Assembly: GCA_024734495.1 (NCBI GenBank)
Contig: JALMQS010000132.1
Span: 1,806,789 to 1,870,788 of the forward strand
Length of the DNA stretch: 64,000 bases
Reading direction: 5' to 3'
Source of the DNA: Forficula auricularia
Lineage: Eukaryota > Arthropoda > Insecta > Dermaptera > Forficulidae
Made by a program: the position numbers and the translations under genes. Shown piece by piece: positions 11,796-23,633 of the stretch (the first letter of the stretch is position 1; every line of letters starts with the position of its first letter). Below the pieces are notes generated by a model. It was not told the DNA's origin. It was given only the letters and a program-made list of their open reading frames with translations, and did not search any database.

Positions 11796-12539
11796 TTAGT
11801 TAATTAACCTACAGATACAAACCTTTAGAAAAAATAATATTGGAATTAACATAAAAAGCTTGTTGGAAGAGATTTGGCGCAAATGATTTGAACATTTCTT
11901 TTATAAATCATTCATTTACACAAGTTTAAATATGAAGCTTTTAAAGCCGAGGTGGTGTAAGTCAAATTAATATCATTTTGGGATAAACAAACTTTTAGTA
12001 CATTTGTTATAGGAAATTTTTTTCCTGTGTATATTTTGCTGCTCTCTGTGAGGTAATTAATTAATGGAGTTAGGACGCAAATACTTTTTCCCTAGATTCT
12101 TTGCTGTGCTTATATTTCTCTACACATTCTGTACATATATTTCTGGACTTAAATCAGATTTTTCAAAAAATATACTTACACCACTTGGCCTCGCTCATAT
12201 AAAAAATGTTAAAATAATAAAGTATATTTTTTGAAATCAAAATTATGATATGTCAAGTACTTAGAAAAATGAGTAGCACCCAAAATCTTGAATCTCAAAA
12301 TCTCGATAGCCAAAATCCCGAAATGTGAAAATTCAGACGTATTTTAATATTTTATTAACCTTTAATGTTTACATAGATATATATAGTATCTATATATATT
12401 TGTGAAGATTAAGGTAATTAACACAAAAAGTACATAATTGAAATATCAAAATAATAAATTAATAAAATAAATTTTATCAATCTTTTAATACCTATTCAAT
12501 TTTACAAAACTAATGCGTGGTAATTATTTATTTTTTTAA

Positions 12540-13115
12540 AAGCTGACGAATAACGATTTTTTTTTTTTAAATTCGTGTACTTATCAAGTGTCATAAGTTA
12601 TTAGTCGTGTATAAAAATCAACCTTTTTACTTGAATTTAAAGTCTAAAATAATAATATAAAAATATAAGTATAGCTTTTAACTAAATCCACGTTACTACG
12701 TAAAGAATAGTCTAGGAATGCTGTCCGCCTGTATTTATGCAACCGATATATTCCTCTGGATTGGACTAGCCTACCCTATAGGCGTCCTTGTTAAATGAAT
12801 ATTTTTAATGTTCGAAATTCCCCCCATCAGGTTATTTCCTATTTTTCGCAAACATAAGTCTCAGAGCTACAAAATTCGAAACTTAAGCTCCATAAAGGCT
12901 AGGAGTACTAGCAGGCTTTTGGTTGAAATCAGAACACCGTAAGTTGACATTTACATGAAAGATTTTTTGTTTTTTGGGGATTTTCCCAATAACGCCTCTA
13001 ACGATTTTCTTTTAAATTGGTGTACTTATCAAAAGTCATAAGTTATAAGTGATGAATGAAATTTAAATCCGATTGAAATAAAGGCAGAGCTTGTAAATTA
13101 GGAGTTTCGCAAAAT
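12540..13115. repeat. Direct repeat pair (12540-12620 and 13000-13080)
   Basis: Both segments contain 'taacgatttt', 'gtgtacttatca' and 'gtcataagtta' in the same order, about 460 bases apart and in the same direction. The segment between them is slightly less AT-rich and unidentified. This may be an element with terminal direct repeats or a local duplication. Confidence 0.45.
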
Positions 13116-13884
13116 ATTATAAATATCTTAATCATTAATATCTTGTCTAATTTCAAAGCTTTGGGATTTGAAATTTAAGCAATCTAGAGGCTAGAACAGG
13201 GCTTTCCAGCACTTCAATGAGTCCGGACCGACATAAAATCATAAATCTATTTAAAACATTATATGTACTTGTCTTACTAGAAATTGTATCTGAAACAATT
13301 TGCCCTGATGATTTTTTTCTCTAAATTAAGAAATCTGAAAATCAACTGAAAAGTTTTCGAAAAATAAAAGTGCTAATTTTAAATTTTGAATCTGGAACTA
13401 GATTTCAAGATTTTGCGAAAAATAATAACCATTTTGGTCTATTTTCACCTCCATTTTCATTAGTTATAAATTGTATACTTGCAAACTTTCTGATTGAATG
13501 TATAGAAATACAATCAGATACTGATCTGAAGAAAAATTTAATAATGTCTCTATTAGAATTTATAATAATTATCTACCCAGAAACAAATATTATACACCAA
13601 TTAATAGTATTTATGATATAACTTTTTCTAAGTAGATAGGTATGTCTTTACATATACGAAAAGCTATTTTCAAAAATAAATTTCCGAAATGTACAATTAG
13701 AAGCTCACTAAGAGATAAACAGATAATTAAGGTCTTATTTTTAAATACCTAGCAACTTCATCTCGTATTTAAATTTTCTAAAAAATTTATTATTTTAATA
13801 ATTAAAACTTCTGCAATAAAAACCTCGTATATTGAAAATTTATGTTTAATGATATTAATTATTTAGTCAAAATATCTGTTAGTG

Positions 13885-13922
<38 letters not shown>
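13885..13922. repeat. (AT)n microsatellite
   Basis: Pure TA dinucleotide run of nearly 40 bases. Confidence 0.9.
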
Positions 13923-13926
<4 letters not shown>

Positions 13927-14365
13927 GGTTGGGTAGTGTTTATTTTTAACCAATAATAATTGGTCATATCACCTGTAAAACTATATTTGATTTTCTAAAT
14001 TTGTGATAGAATTTATTACAATTTTTATTCATTAAATATTTATTTAAAATTTTATTCCTCTAAAATTTTGATTTTTAATTAATGATGAAAAGTTAAGTGA
14101 AAATCACATGACGCACACGCTAGTTTTTTGAAAACAATCTCAAACCAATTGGGCATCTCTTGAATACATTTTTATTTAATCTGGAATTATTTTCCTTTCT
14201 GATATCTAATCAAGTAACGGGATTCTTTTCCCTTTTCTCTGTTTTTTGCATTGAAATGCATTTATTTCATTTCGAGTCGAACAGCCAGCAGGTCAAGTGC
14301 TTAATATTTATGTTTTATGGGTGTCGCGTTTTGTGTATTTCTTTTGACAAATGCTTTTTTGAGTA

Positions 14366-14618
14366 TTGTTCAAACTTTCATGATAGACAAGGTAAACATT
14401 TAAATTTAAAATTTGGATAATTTAATTATTCCAAATATAAAAAAACCCTCATAACTACATAATGTATTCTTTGTTATGGTGGATATCATTATTCTACACT
14501 ATTAACTATCTTTTTTGGTTAAAAAATATTAATAGTATTAGTATATTTTATCTGCGGCCCGAGAAATTTTTTTTTCTTCAAATGTGGCCCGAGTATGCCA
14601 AAATGTTGCACACCCCTG
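14366..14618 (-). mobile_element. hAT-like element end, copy B
   Basis: Same family as 1-243, ending on the plus strand in 'cacacccctg' (CAGGGGTGTG on the minus strand). Homology starts at 'ttgttcaaac'. The less AT-rich 14160-14365 to the left may be further body that the window edge cuts from copy A. No transposase was recognised in it. Confidence 0.6.
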
Positions 14619-15510
14619 GGCTAGAAGAAATACCTCAAAATTTTGGATAAAATCGAAGAACCGGAAATTGATGTTTACTCGAAAATTTATGGTATTTTAC
14701 GATTTCGTCTTTTTTCCGGTTTTCTCAAAACGGCTTGGGTGAAACCCAAATTAAAGTAAATTGAATGAAGAAAATTGGTTTGAAGATTTCAAATGAGGGA
14801 GAATGCCCACACCAGTTGATTTTTATTTTTTATTCAAAAACCCAAGCCAAAACCCCTAGCTTCGAGATTGTTAAATACATTTCCCTTAAATAAATCAATT
14901 AATAAAAATTGAATTGCAAACCATCAAGGAATTTATGTACATAATTCTTTATACATTATTTATGTGCTGTAAATTTTCTGTCCTTTCGCTGAACCTTGTA
15001 AATAATTAATAAAGTAACACAAAGAAAATATGTATTGTTCTTTGGACCAAAATAATACTTCAACATAATAATATTATATTATTTATGGTAACAATTTAAA
15101 TAAATTCATATGAGCATTACGAGATTATAGGTTCTATTTTATAATATAGAGTTAATCGAAATACTCATAACTAAATGTTTTAGTCAAAATTTGGTTGATA
15201 TTATAGACTATTACTATTATAATAATATTGATTAAGGATGGTCTATTCGTCTATTGTTTCATTTTCTATCAATTGTTTAGGTACTAGAAAAAAAGTCATG
15301 TGATCGTTGATTATTCAGAGTGGTATGTTTTATTAGTAGTAAATTTACTCTCCATTTTTGAGATTCTGTTTTTAAATTATTAAAAAGGTCTCTCACTAGT
15401 ATTATGTGTATCAAGGGACACAAGTACAAAGCAAGCGTGAAATAAAAAGTTATATTATTAATTTTAAATGACAATTTCAAAATAATTTTTTAGTTTATTA
15501 TTGATTGAAA
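14619..15510. other. AT-rich DNA, nothing recognised
   Basis: No open segment with splice sites and no RNA gene or clear repeat. Confidence 0.4.
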
Positions 15511-15557
15511 CTAACGGCTAAAGGCGAGGACACGGGTTCGAATCCCGTGGGGTGCTC
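15511..15557 (+). pseudogene. tRNA-derived fragment with intact T arm
   Basis: At 15531-15549 a perfect 6-bp stem (CACGGG/CCCGTG) encloses TTCGAAT, a canonical T arm and B box, followed by GGGTGCTC like an acceptor 3' strand. Just 5' lies GGCTAAAGGCG, resembling a class-II tRNA D region joined directly to the T arm. The anticodon arm and matching 5' acceptor strand are missing. This is a deleted tRNA copy or SINE head, not a working tRNA. Confidence 0.5.
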
Positions 15558-16451
15558 AATTCATTTTTCTTTTTCAAAAAATAATAAAATGATTTTCTAA
15601 CTATGTAAGTAACATAAGAAATTTTTGATTAAATTATTCAACTTTCGCGACCCAAATTGCTTAAAAAAAATTAAAACTAACGTTTAAAAAAGTTAATTTG
15701 TCTAATTTATATCAATTTATCAATATAAAAGAAAATTTTAAAGGTTTCAAATTCTGTGCGGATGCCTTATAGCAGGTTAAAGGGCTTTTATGGCTCGCCT
15801 GGGACTCACGCACAAGCTGGATCTGATTCCGTATAATTGTTATACATGTTTTTGCTTACAATTCTTTAAAAGAAAAACAAATACTCATCCTATTTCAACT
15901 CTTCAATTTCTATGTATCTTTTTTAATCCCTAGATCAATACGATAGGTCAATTTTCAATCCACGATTCAAATGAATGAAAAAAGAAAGGCTCTATTCTGG
16001 GTTGATTGAAATTCAATCAATGCCATAAAGGGAATATTTACTAAATAGAATCATTAAATTATTCCCCGAATAACAAAGGATAAAAGACACATGAACAATG
16101 TATCCATTTCATTACGGGTATTCACCTCTCGTTTTCCTGTATAGAAAACTGAATTTAATTAATCCAATTACAAAATAAATAAAGACCTTAAGGATAAATT
16201 AGTTAAGAAAAGTAATTAATTTCAATCAGAAGGTATTCAAATTCTCGTTGGAGTCACGACGAGTCGATTCGCGATAAACATTCTTCATTGATTGGAGATA
16301 AAGAATGGTTTGGTTGAAATGGTAATTAAGTATTTGCACTCCGAATGGTTCATTAAACTTGAAAGATTTATTTACTTTTTTTTTTTTTTACTACTAATTA
16401 GTAACATTTAGTTAAGATTTGGGTTTAAATTTTAAATAAGTTTAGTAGATT

Positions 16452-16750
16452 GAAAGTTTCTTTTCGTCGAGAGTAGCAGAATTTTTATAAATTAAAGGAG
16501 ACAATAAAAGAGTGTGTCTTCTGCTGGAGAAATAAATTTTTTAATTTATTTATAACGAGACTTTTTTGCCCTCTTCATCAGTCTAATACAATTGATTCAC
16601 AGGAATTGATTGACATGAATTCCTGATGTAAATCAATTGTAATAGACTAATGAAAAGGGGAAATCCCTCGAAATTATAGTCTCGTTATAAATAAATTAAA
16701 AAAATTATTTTTCCAGCAAAAGACACATTCTTTTATTGTCTTATTTAATT
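16452..16750. mobile_element. Fold-back element FB3 with class-2 hammerhead
   Basis: Arms at about 16490-16610 and 16625-16750 are reverse complements. The outer leader 'gagtagcagaatttttataa' (16471) is shared with 26458. The right arm carries a hammerhead-like core at 16644-16685. The left arm has a perfect CTGATGA on the minus strand but has lost the GAAA side. A second, internally deleted copy lies at 26440-26596. Confidence 0.65.
16644..16685 (+). ncRNA. Hammerhead-like motif with longer stem III
   Basis: AGA, CTAATGA (one core change from CTGATGA), GGGG-AAAT-CCCT stem II, GAAA, ATTATAGT forming a short stem III, cleavage triplet GTC, then TC. It belongs with the 33744 and 62395 copies, where stem III is ACT/AGT. 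The core substitution probably reduces or abolishes activity. Confidence 0.45.
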
Positions 16751-17279
16751 AAGTTTAGTTAAGTTTAGCTGAAATTAGCTGAAATTTCGGAAAAGAAGAA
16801 ATTCTATACTTACGAGGAGGACATATTTTTTTGTTATTTATTACAATCTTTAGCAGAAAAAATTATTAATTATGGTAAATCAACATTTTGATTTTATAAT
16901 TTATGTTGTTTTTTATTTCAAATTTAAAATAAAAATTCAGAATTCAAGTTTCCGATTTCCAAGAATCGATTTTAAGACCATTGAAAACGTGTAATTTCAA
17001 CCCTGAGCCATTTAAAAAATGAAAAAAAACAACCCATAATGAACAATCGTAAATTAAGGGTAGTCACCTTGGGGAATGGATGGTCGCAGATAGTGTTTAA
17101 TATCATTTCCGCACTTGCTGTTGACATGCGAAGAAGCCATTCTCTTTATGAGAAATATGCTTTCAGGGGTTGAGGATTAGAGTAAGAGATTTCATTAGTC
17201 TTAAATCAATTCAAGATAATTCAAAATGTTTATTTTTGAATTTTTCAATTCAAAATTAAAAAATAAAAAAACAAAATGC

Positions 17280-17430
17280 TGAGTGTCTGCATCTCGATAC
17301 CTATGATAAGTCAAGAACTAAAAGCCAAAGAGAGTTCGGTTTGGTTGGTGTGTATTTCTAATGCGAAGAACAAATTAGATTTTGTGCTCTCTAGCTTCAG
17401 AGAACCCGGTTTAAAAATTCAAAAAATACC
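17280..17430 (+). repeat. Dispersed repeat, copy 2
   Basis: Matches 10205-10330 through 'cgatacctatgata' and 'caagaac' and the following 'attagattttg'. See copy 1 for the tentative identity. Confidence 0.4.
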
Positions 17431-17776
17431 TTTTTTTGAATGACTTATTGATTTATTATTGTGTTTTGATTTAAAATAATAAACCAAGTTTTTCAATTTC
17501 TCTTTATTTTTTAATTAATTTATTTATTTTGAAACAAATTAATAGTTAAATTAATTCAAATATTATATATTAAAATTACGAAATTTCTTTAATTTTACTT
17601 AGTTTATTCATGAAAACGTCTTGGAAAAAGTTTTTCCTTTCGTCTCTATTTAATAAAACTTAATAAAAATTATTTTTCACTTAGTATTTTTTGTATTTAA
17701 ATTCAAATAAATATATATATATTTTTTAAATCAAGTCGGTGTGGATTTTGATAAATATGTACTTTCTTTTTATTAG

Positions 17777-17914
17777 AGATATGCGCTCTGCTAGTACAAT
17801 CGCCCTCTCTGCCTGAGCGAGGCCCGTCCGCCCGCCAATTCGCCAGTCGCCCCATGCAGGCCATCAAGAAGCTGCTTGCTCTACGAGAACATCCTATATC
17901 TCTCAACTAACAAG
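17777..17914 (+). other. Candidate spliced exon (GC-rich)
   Basis: A pyrimidine-rich acceptor (tttctttttattag, ending 17776) and a good donor (CAAG|GTAAGA) bound 138 bases that are far richer in G+C than the flanks. One frame is open for 43 codons from ATATGCGCTC and stops (TAA) four bases before the donor. It includes MQAIKKLLALREHPISLN. Another frame is open through the donor after an early TAG. The product is not recognised. It may be a 5' exon of the gene whose next exon candidate is 18776-18854. Confidence 0.35.
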
Positions 17915-18594
17915 GTAAGAATTGGAATGTTTTTTTTTAATATATCTATTTTCACTACTTTTTATTAACAAAATAAGAATTTTTTAAAAAGATGAAAACA
18001 TTTGCTATTTAACAGTTAGGTTCTGCCAACAGGTTGACTGATTCTTTTTCATATCTAAAACAGCTCGATAATTTTTTCATTAACAAATAAAGTAATTCTC
18101 TAATTTTTAATTGTAATAATAAACATTTTAATGGAATATTATCATTAGTGCTTATTATACATAATTAAACATGATCTTATGAGATTCAGTTCAATTTTTC
18201 TCAAACCACATTTGAAAATATCTATATAATATTTCTCTATACTATTGTATCATAGATATTCACTTTATTTATTGTCTCTAAATTTTACTTCAGATTGATC
18301 TGCTGTTTGGAATAATAAAGTGCTGTGATTTTTTTTCTTACACTAAACTATTGGTTATCTGCGAGGTCTATATAAAAAACAAGAAAAAATATACTATTGA
18401 CCTATCTTCAAATAAAAATATTTTTAGCTTTTAAAATACTGTTAACATTTTATTCCCACCCGATAGCAAAATAATTTTCGTCCTGGATATGAACAGTTTT
18501 TTAATTTCCATTACATATTACTGTAGTTTATTTTAAAGGTATACAATATAAACAATATTTAAAAAAAATTTTAAATGACCTTTGTGAGATCATA

Positions 18595-18695
18595 ATTTTT
18601 AAGATCCCCAGGCCCCGCTGTCACATTTTGTCACAAATCTGAGATGACCCTCCTCCCTTACTGTGTGACGTAATTTATGGACGGCCCCTAACTCA
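18595..18695 (+). repeat. Interspersed repeat fragment
   Basis: Contains 'tgtcacattttgtcacaaa' and 'gtgtgacgtaatttatgga' followed by a C-rich end. I recall this arrangement from insect transposon ends, but that is memory rather than a search result. Confidence 0.35.
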
Positions 18696-18775
18696 TTGAA
18701 TCAATTAATATCTTTTTAATTTATTAAATATTTCTTAACTCTGAAATTAATTTAATATTGTTTGTCTATTTTTCT

Positions 18776-18854
18776 GGCCATCTCCTGAACCTTCTGCTGT
18801 TTCTGATTGCCATCCTTCATCATCGATGTTCTTCTTTGGCTTACAGGCTGCAAT
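18776..18854 (+). pseudogene. Duplicated signal-peptide-like exon, copy 1 (acceptor lost)
   Basis: Homologous to 21401-21475. One frame reads HLLNLLLFLIAILHHRCSSLAYRLQ, then a phase-1 donor (AAT|GTGAGT). Over the 12 aligned codons of the hydrophobic core most differences from copy 2 are at third positions, and the later length difference is three bases, so the frame is kept. Where copy 2 has a TTTCAG acceptor, this copy reads TTTCTGG, so it would not be spliced there. It is either a decaying duplicate or an exon whose start lies in the preceding open sequence. Confidence 0.35.
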
Positions 18855-19029
18855 GTGAGTTAACCATTTATCATAGCATGGCGTTAGTTTTAATTATTAG
18901 ATTTCTTTTTAAAAGGCTTTATACTTAGCTAGTTTTTTTTTAGAACCAATAGGATGTTATCTTTCAGCTGATCTGCCTCAGTTCTTTTATTAATAGTCAA
19001 ATAATTTACATCCATTTCTTTTCAATCGT

Positions 19030-20262
19030 ATTCAAGTATTTACTTAAATTTTTGTTTTCACGATTTCTTTTATTAAAGTTTAAATTTAATTTGAAAATAT
19101 GGAAATAATCAGAGATTCAGTAAATAAAATATAAATTTTAAATTAAATTAATATGATTTTAACTTGATATTATTAAATTTAAATATTTTTAGTGATATTT
19201 TAAACAGATTTAATGATAGTTGAGGGATTTCAGAGCCCCCTTTTTTACTAGTCTCATGAAGAGAAGAAACGACTTCGGATGAATTCATCTTCCTCTTCAA
19301 CAAGTAAGACATTTTAAAGGATTGTAATTTAAAAATGTTCAAGCGATGAACTTTAAATATTTTCGTACCGATAGTATTTTTCCCCCACAGTTTCATCGCC
19401 TCGCCCACCGTGGAATCATCATCATCATCATTAATCACCAATAACTAAAAAAATTATATTTTATGGGTTGAATCTGCTTGAATTGAAATTCGGTTGAAAT
19501 ACAATTTTTCGATTAATTAAAATAAATTTCAAAATTCTAGTCAATTCAGATTTTGGATAGATAGATTTAGAAATTGAGGGGAAGGGGGGATACGCTATGC
19601 CAACGTTGAGAATATGTGTTTCTGTGTTTGGACCTGCAGTCTTTCTTCCGAATTGCATTCGTGAAGACAACATCTGCGGTGTTGACCATCTTAGGCCTCT
19701 AATGCATTTCTCATGTGTTTAACTCTTAAGAATATGATCTTTTTTTGCACCCCTTTATGCTTTAGAATTAAGATTACATCAGAGAGCTAAGGTGGATGGA
19801 ATCCTCTTGTTCGATTCACGAAATGAATTCTGAGGGGAGTGAGCGATGCGATCTGATTTTTCAAAGATGGTGGTCCAGGTCTTCGGTATGTGTATGTTTT
19901 GTGTTTCTATGTTTCCGGAGCCTGATATGTTCTTTGTTTCTGAAGTGGGGCTTGAGGTGGCTCTATGGACTAGACAGGTCCAGGAAGTTAGTTCCGTGTC
20001 TTCTCAGGACTAGCCTGGTGAAGAGCCTCGGCCAGGGGCACAAGGACCCCAACCCACCGCCCCGATTTGGTGGGGTCCGCACATTGCGTTACCATTAAAG
20101 ACAACCCCTTCTCTTAGGTCCCTCTAGGCTAAGTAGGATCTCTTTCAGCTCGCCCTGGCCTCGTTTAGTCCGTAATCCAAAAAACCAAGTTCTTCCTCAA
20201 TGGCGCATTTTTCTTCAGGCTCCCAACGTTCGGTCCGTTTAAAAATTAATAAATAAATTTAA
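19030..20262. other. Mixed region with a GC-richer island at ~19850-20240
   Basis: The left part is AT-rich. The island has balanced base composition and contains 'caaccc', 'ggtggggtcc' and similar blocks. A 100-codon plus frame (19796-20098) crosses it but matches nothing I recognise. It lies directly upstream of the TATA-like promoter and might be a promoter-proximal region or an old retroelement end. Confidence 0.3.
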
Positions 20263-20266
20263 CTTT

Positions 20267-20310
20267 TATATAAGGGTTGAATTTCCGCGATCAGAGTGAC
20301 GATTCGCTCT
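20267..20310 (+). promoter_or_regulatory. Candidate core promoter (TATA box plus initiator)
   Basis: TATATAAG at 20267-20274 is followed by TCAGAG at 20291, which would place the start A (20293) 26 bases from the TATA T, the usual spacing for RNA polymerase II promoters in arthropods. Downstream comes an exon-like segment ending in a perfect donor at 20469. No expression evidence. Confidence 0.35.
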
Positions 20311-20469
20311 TTCTCCCGTTCACTGCATACTTTTCAATTCATATGAGTATGAGGCAAACGGAATTTACTACTAATCAATTCAGTTGAATGTTACAGAAAG
20401 AAAGGAAAAAGAAGCGGATCTATTTCCAGGGCCAAGATTACTGATTTTACTCTCTCATTATTAGCGAAG
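20293..20469 (+). other. Candidate first (5' UTR) exon
   Basis: Starts at the proposed initiator and ends GCGAAG|GTAAGT, an excellent donor. It holds only short upstream frames (for example MSMRQTEFTTNQFS and MLQKERKKKRIYFQGQDY), so it would be untranslated. A weak acceptor (tgttacag) at 20396 would allow a shorter form. Confidence 0.35.
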
Positions 20470-21102
20470 GTAAGTAATGATTGTTTTTTAAAATAATTAA
20501 TTTATATTTATTTAAAGAAAGATTATTTGATTTTATATTTAATCAATATACAAAATATGAATTATATCCGCTTTCTTTTATCTATAAATTAGCAAGTTAT
20601 CAGATACGATGTGATCAATAGAAATACGTAAATCAATGCATAGCTTTCGATTTATTTTAATACTTGATTACTAGGTATAACTGGAATTTTAAAAAGAGTG
20701 ATAGCATATACAATTATCTATATATTCTACTAGTCAAGTTAAAAAAATCTAGTGTGTATTTGGATTTTTTTCACAATTTGATGATTAGTCAATATGATTA
20801 TCTTTTATATAAAATATTTTTTAAAAAAGGCTTTTAAAATGCCTTTCAAATTTCAATTTATTGATCCCTAATTCTATATATATAAATAATATAAGCCAAT
20901 AATTGTTTTTTGACCGACTATAATCTGGCTCCTACAGCAATTAACACACCCAAACACATACTTTTAAAAAATAATAAACAATTTTTATCTAGGAGCTGAA
21001 TAAATGGGAAGGGAGGCTTTCAAATTAATTTTTGTTTTCATTTTCAATTTTTATTCTTAAGTTAAATATTTTTACTAAATAGTTCAATTGTTTTTCCTCT
21101 AG

Positions 21103-21187
21103 TGCCTGTCTAGTGTTTCGATTTAATCTACACATACGCAAAGGACTGGTTCAATTAAACTTTTCGAAATCACTAGTTACACTAACG
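21103..21187 (+). other. Candidate second exon
   Basis: Strong acceptor (tttttcctctag) and donor (AACG|GTAAGT) bound 85 bases. One frame is fully open (28 codons) but is out of phase with the next exon. The frame that is in phase has a TAA and no ATG after it, so untranslated status or a different splice partner is likely. Confidence 0.35.
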
Positions 21188-21400
21188 GTAAGTTTTTGTT
21201 TATCTATATTGATTTTATTTTCATTAAATTAATATTTTTATGATCTCATTTCCGCTCCTCTTTTATTTTGATTCCCACCACACATACATTAAAAATAATT
21301 TGAATCCTCTTTAATTAAAATAAGTCATTGAATGATTTTTATTTTTAATTTATATTTCTTAACTTTGAAATTAATTTAAATTTGTTCGTCTGTGTTTCAG

Positions 21401-21475
21401 GATATCTTCTTAATCTTCTGCTGCTTCTGATCGTTATCCTAAAAACATGGATGTTCTTTGGCTTTCGGGCTGAAT
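21401..21475 (+). CDS. Duplicated signal-peptide-like exon, copy 2
   Basis: Bounded by TGTGTTTCAG and AAT|GTGAGT. 75 bases, phase 1 at both ends. The conserved frame reads YLLNLLLLLIVILKTWMFFGFRAE, a hydrophobic run like a secretion signal or membrane anchor. An in-frame ATG at 21451 gives MFFGFRAE. Introns in phase 1 after a signal peptide are common in secreted proteins. No upstream in-frame start is visible, and the mature protein is not identified. The flanking introns are also duplicated with copy 1 (about 18700-19000 and 21330-21620). Confidence 0.4.
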
Positions 21476-21617
21476 GTGAGTAAACTATTCTTTAAAGCAT
21501 GGATTTAGTTTTATTTTTCAAATTTCCTTTTTTAAAGATATGTAAACTTTTTTAGAAAGCGAGCTTTTTACTAAAACCAATAGAATATACTCTTTAAGCC
21601 TTGAATTTGCCTTAACT

Positions 21618-21690
21618 CAGTGTTTCCCAACATGGGGAGCAATTTGATTTTTAAAGGAGGCAATCTAAAAATGGGCTCGTCCAGATAAAT
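21618..21690 (+). mobile_element. Solo hAT-like terminus
   Basis: CAGTGTTTCCCAACATGGGG is a typical hAT-type terminal sequence. No matching partner end was found in the next kilobase. Confidence 0.4.
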
Positions 21691-22293
21691 ATAAAAATCT
21701 ACAAAACCCATATTTGAGAAAAAATAAATGTTAACAAAATTTGATAGCAATATCTTCAGCAATATATAAAATACACTTAAATGTATGTAGAACCATACAA
21801 AATACTAATCAACAAAATTTTGTTTTTGTGATTATATTAATATAAATAATAATTCATTTTTAGAATTTATAAAAATTATGTATATTATGTTACATAGGGG
21901 GTATGAGAACTTTTGAAAGGCTTAGCTGGGACATGACTAACGTAAAATAACCCCAAGGGAAAAATTTAGTATTTCTTCAAAATTATTAAAAATTTATGGT
22001 TTCTAGCACAATATTTGCCAGTCCCAAATTTAAATCAAATATAAAAGAGAACGAAACAAAGTCTTGTCTAGACAGACTCTCACGGAATCTGAGTTTATTA
22101 ATTTAATAAAATATCTATATAGAAAAAGATTTAACGTAACATTTTTTTAAATAGTGGCGACCATAATTTACCCAAAATGATCAGGATGGTATGTGGCATA
22201 ATCAGGCATTCCTATTCTAGAATTTAATAAAAGAGTCATTGACCAATACTAGTAAGATTATTTCCAATTCTGTACTAAGGCTTAACCTTCATG

Positions 22294-22370
22294 CAGTCCC
22301 GGATTATCCATATAGACAATTTAGGCAACTGCCTATGAGCCCGGCACCGCTTATGGGCCCCAACCCGTGA
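22294..22370 (+). mobile_element. Solo hAT-like terminus
   Basis: CAGTCCCGGATTATCC followed by GGCAACTGCC and GGGCCCC, a familiar insect hAT-type end. The body and opposite end are not recognised. Confidence 0.4.
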
Positions 22371-22934
22371 GAAAAATAAATCATAGTTTTAATTTGATTC
22401 TACAAAGGTTTTTGGTCTATTATTTTTTAAAGGACTACAGTTTCACAAAAACAATTGCACGCCTCAAAGACCTCAACTTTTTCACATTAAAGAATTAAAG
22501 AAGCTTGTGAAAAGTTTAGGGAACATCATTCCGAGGACATTGAGCCTGAGTTTAAAGATGAAATGGGGCACTTTAACTACTTCATTAAGAATTAAACGAA
22601 GAAGCCGGAAAAGAAAATATACCTGCAGAGAAATCATATAAACTAATTTTTGGAAATATGGTTCAATCAACATTTCTGAATGTAATGAAAGCATTGCTAA
22701 ATATATATATGTTTAATGATTACATCCCTAAAATTTCAAACATTTAGAGTATTTTCATAAATATATGTCGACTTCAAAATTTCAGGGGAATCTTTAAATA
22801 TTCAAATTATTATTCGTTATTTCAAATATTTCTATAAAAAACATTTTTTGTTTTGAAAAGTACCTACCTTGGTTCTCGAAATGAAATAAAATTATTGCAT
22901 AGTTTCAAGGGGTAATAAAATGAATGATTTTTGG

Positions 22935-23620
22935 GTGCGAATAGAAGGTTTGAAGTCCCTGCCTGGTATATCTTCAAGTTCAAGCATGTCAAAGACAAGT
23001 ACAGAGGAGTTTTAGTCGAATAAAATTTGTTCTCGCTGCGGAATTATTAAATAATAAATAGTAATAATACAAAAAAGGAATAAATAAAGATGATTCGAGA
23101 ATTATTGGACTAATTCATTTCTAAGAACTAACAATAGATAAGATCGGAAATATTTAACAGTAATACGTCATAGCTTGCTAATAGCAATATAATTATGAGA
23201 AATTGAAGATTTTCTTATTCATAAGACAGGCATAAGATGGTCCAACGATTTCCATCTCAGGGACTGTTTAGTTTAATCATAAGTTTCCTGTATTTGATTC
23301 AATCGCGAATCGAATGCAGATATATCTTGTTTAAAAAGCGCTATCAAAACAATTCTCGTTAATATGTTAATTATTCTTTGATATATTAATGAGAAAATTA
23401 ACTTCACTATTTCTGTTTAGTTTAAGTCACAAGAATTAATTTCTCCGTTTAGGACGAAGGTTCCAAAATATATTTTTAAAAATTCTAATGTTAAATTTGA
23501 AAAATAACGAAAATGATGCCATATTCGATGAAATTTGGAAAAAAAGAGAAGATTAAAAGAAAATTTCAGAAAATGAAGGGTACTTTTTTGTACAGCATCC
23601 CCTGGTTGAAAAATCACCAA
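22935..23620 (+). repeat. Dispersed repeat R1, copy 1 (with internal insertion)
   Basis: Collinear with 41008-41510: 'tccctgcctggtatatctt', 'gattttcttat', 'tttccatctcagggactg', and a long 'aaatttgaaaaataac' stretch. Copy 1 has extra sequence at 23276-23412, flanked by a 12-bp direct repeat. No coding potential. Confidence 0.6.
23276..23412. mobile_element. 137-bp insertion with 12-bp target duplication
   Basis: The direct repeat ctgtttagttta lies at 23264-23275 and 23413-23424. The related copy at 41 kb lacks the intervening sequence, as expected for an insertion. The insert is AT-rich with short internal inverted segments and is not otherwise identified. Confidence 0.55.
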
Positions 23621-23633
23621 CCAGTTCTACTAC

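Noticed and set aside
17703..17906. Minus-strand 67-codon frame in the GC-rich exon candidate
   Set aside because: The plus strand has both splice signals; the minus frame has none and ends in low-complexity sequence.
19148..19441. 97-codon minus-strand frame with an aspartate run
   Set aside because: The Asp run comes from a (TCA)n microsatellite; no splice context or family resemblance.
20210..20245. A hammerhead from 'cttcaggctcccaacgttcgg'
   Set aside because: On either strand the core elements are in the wrong order and GAAA is absent.
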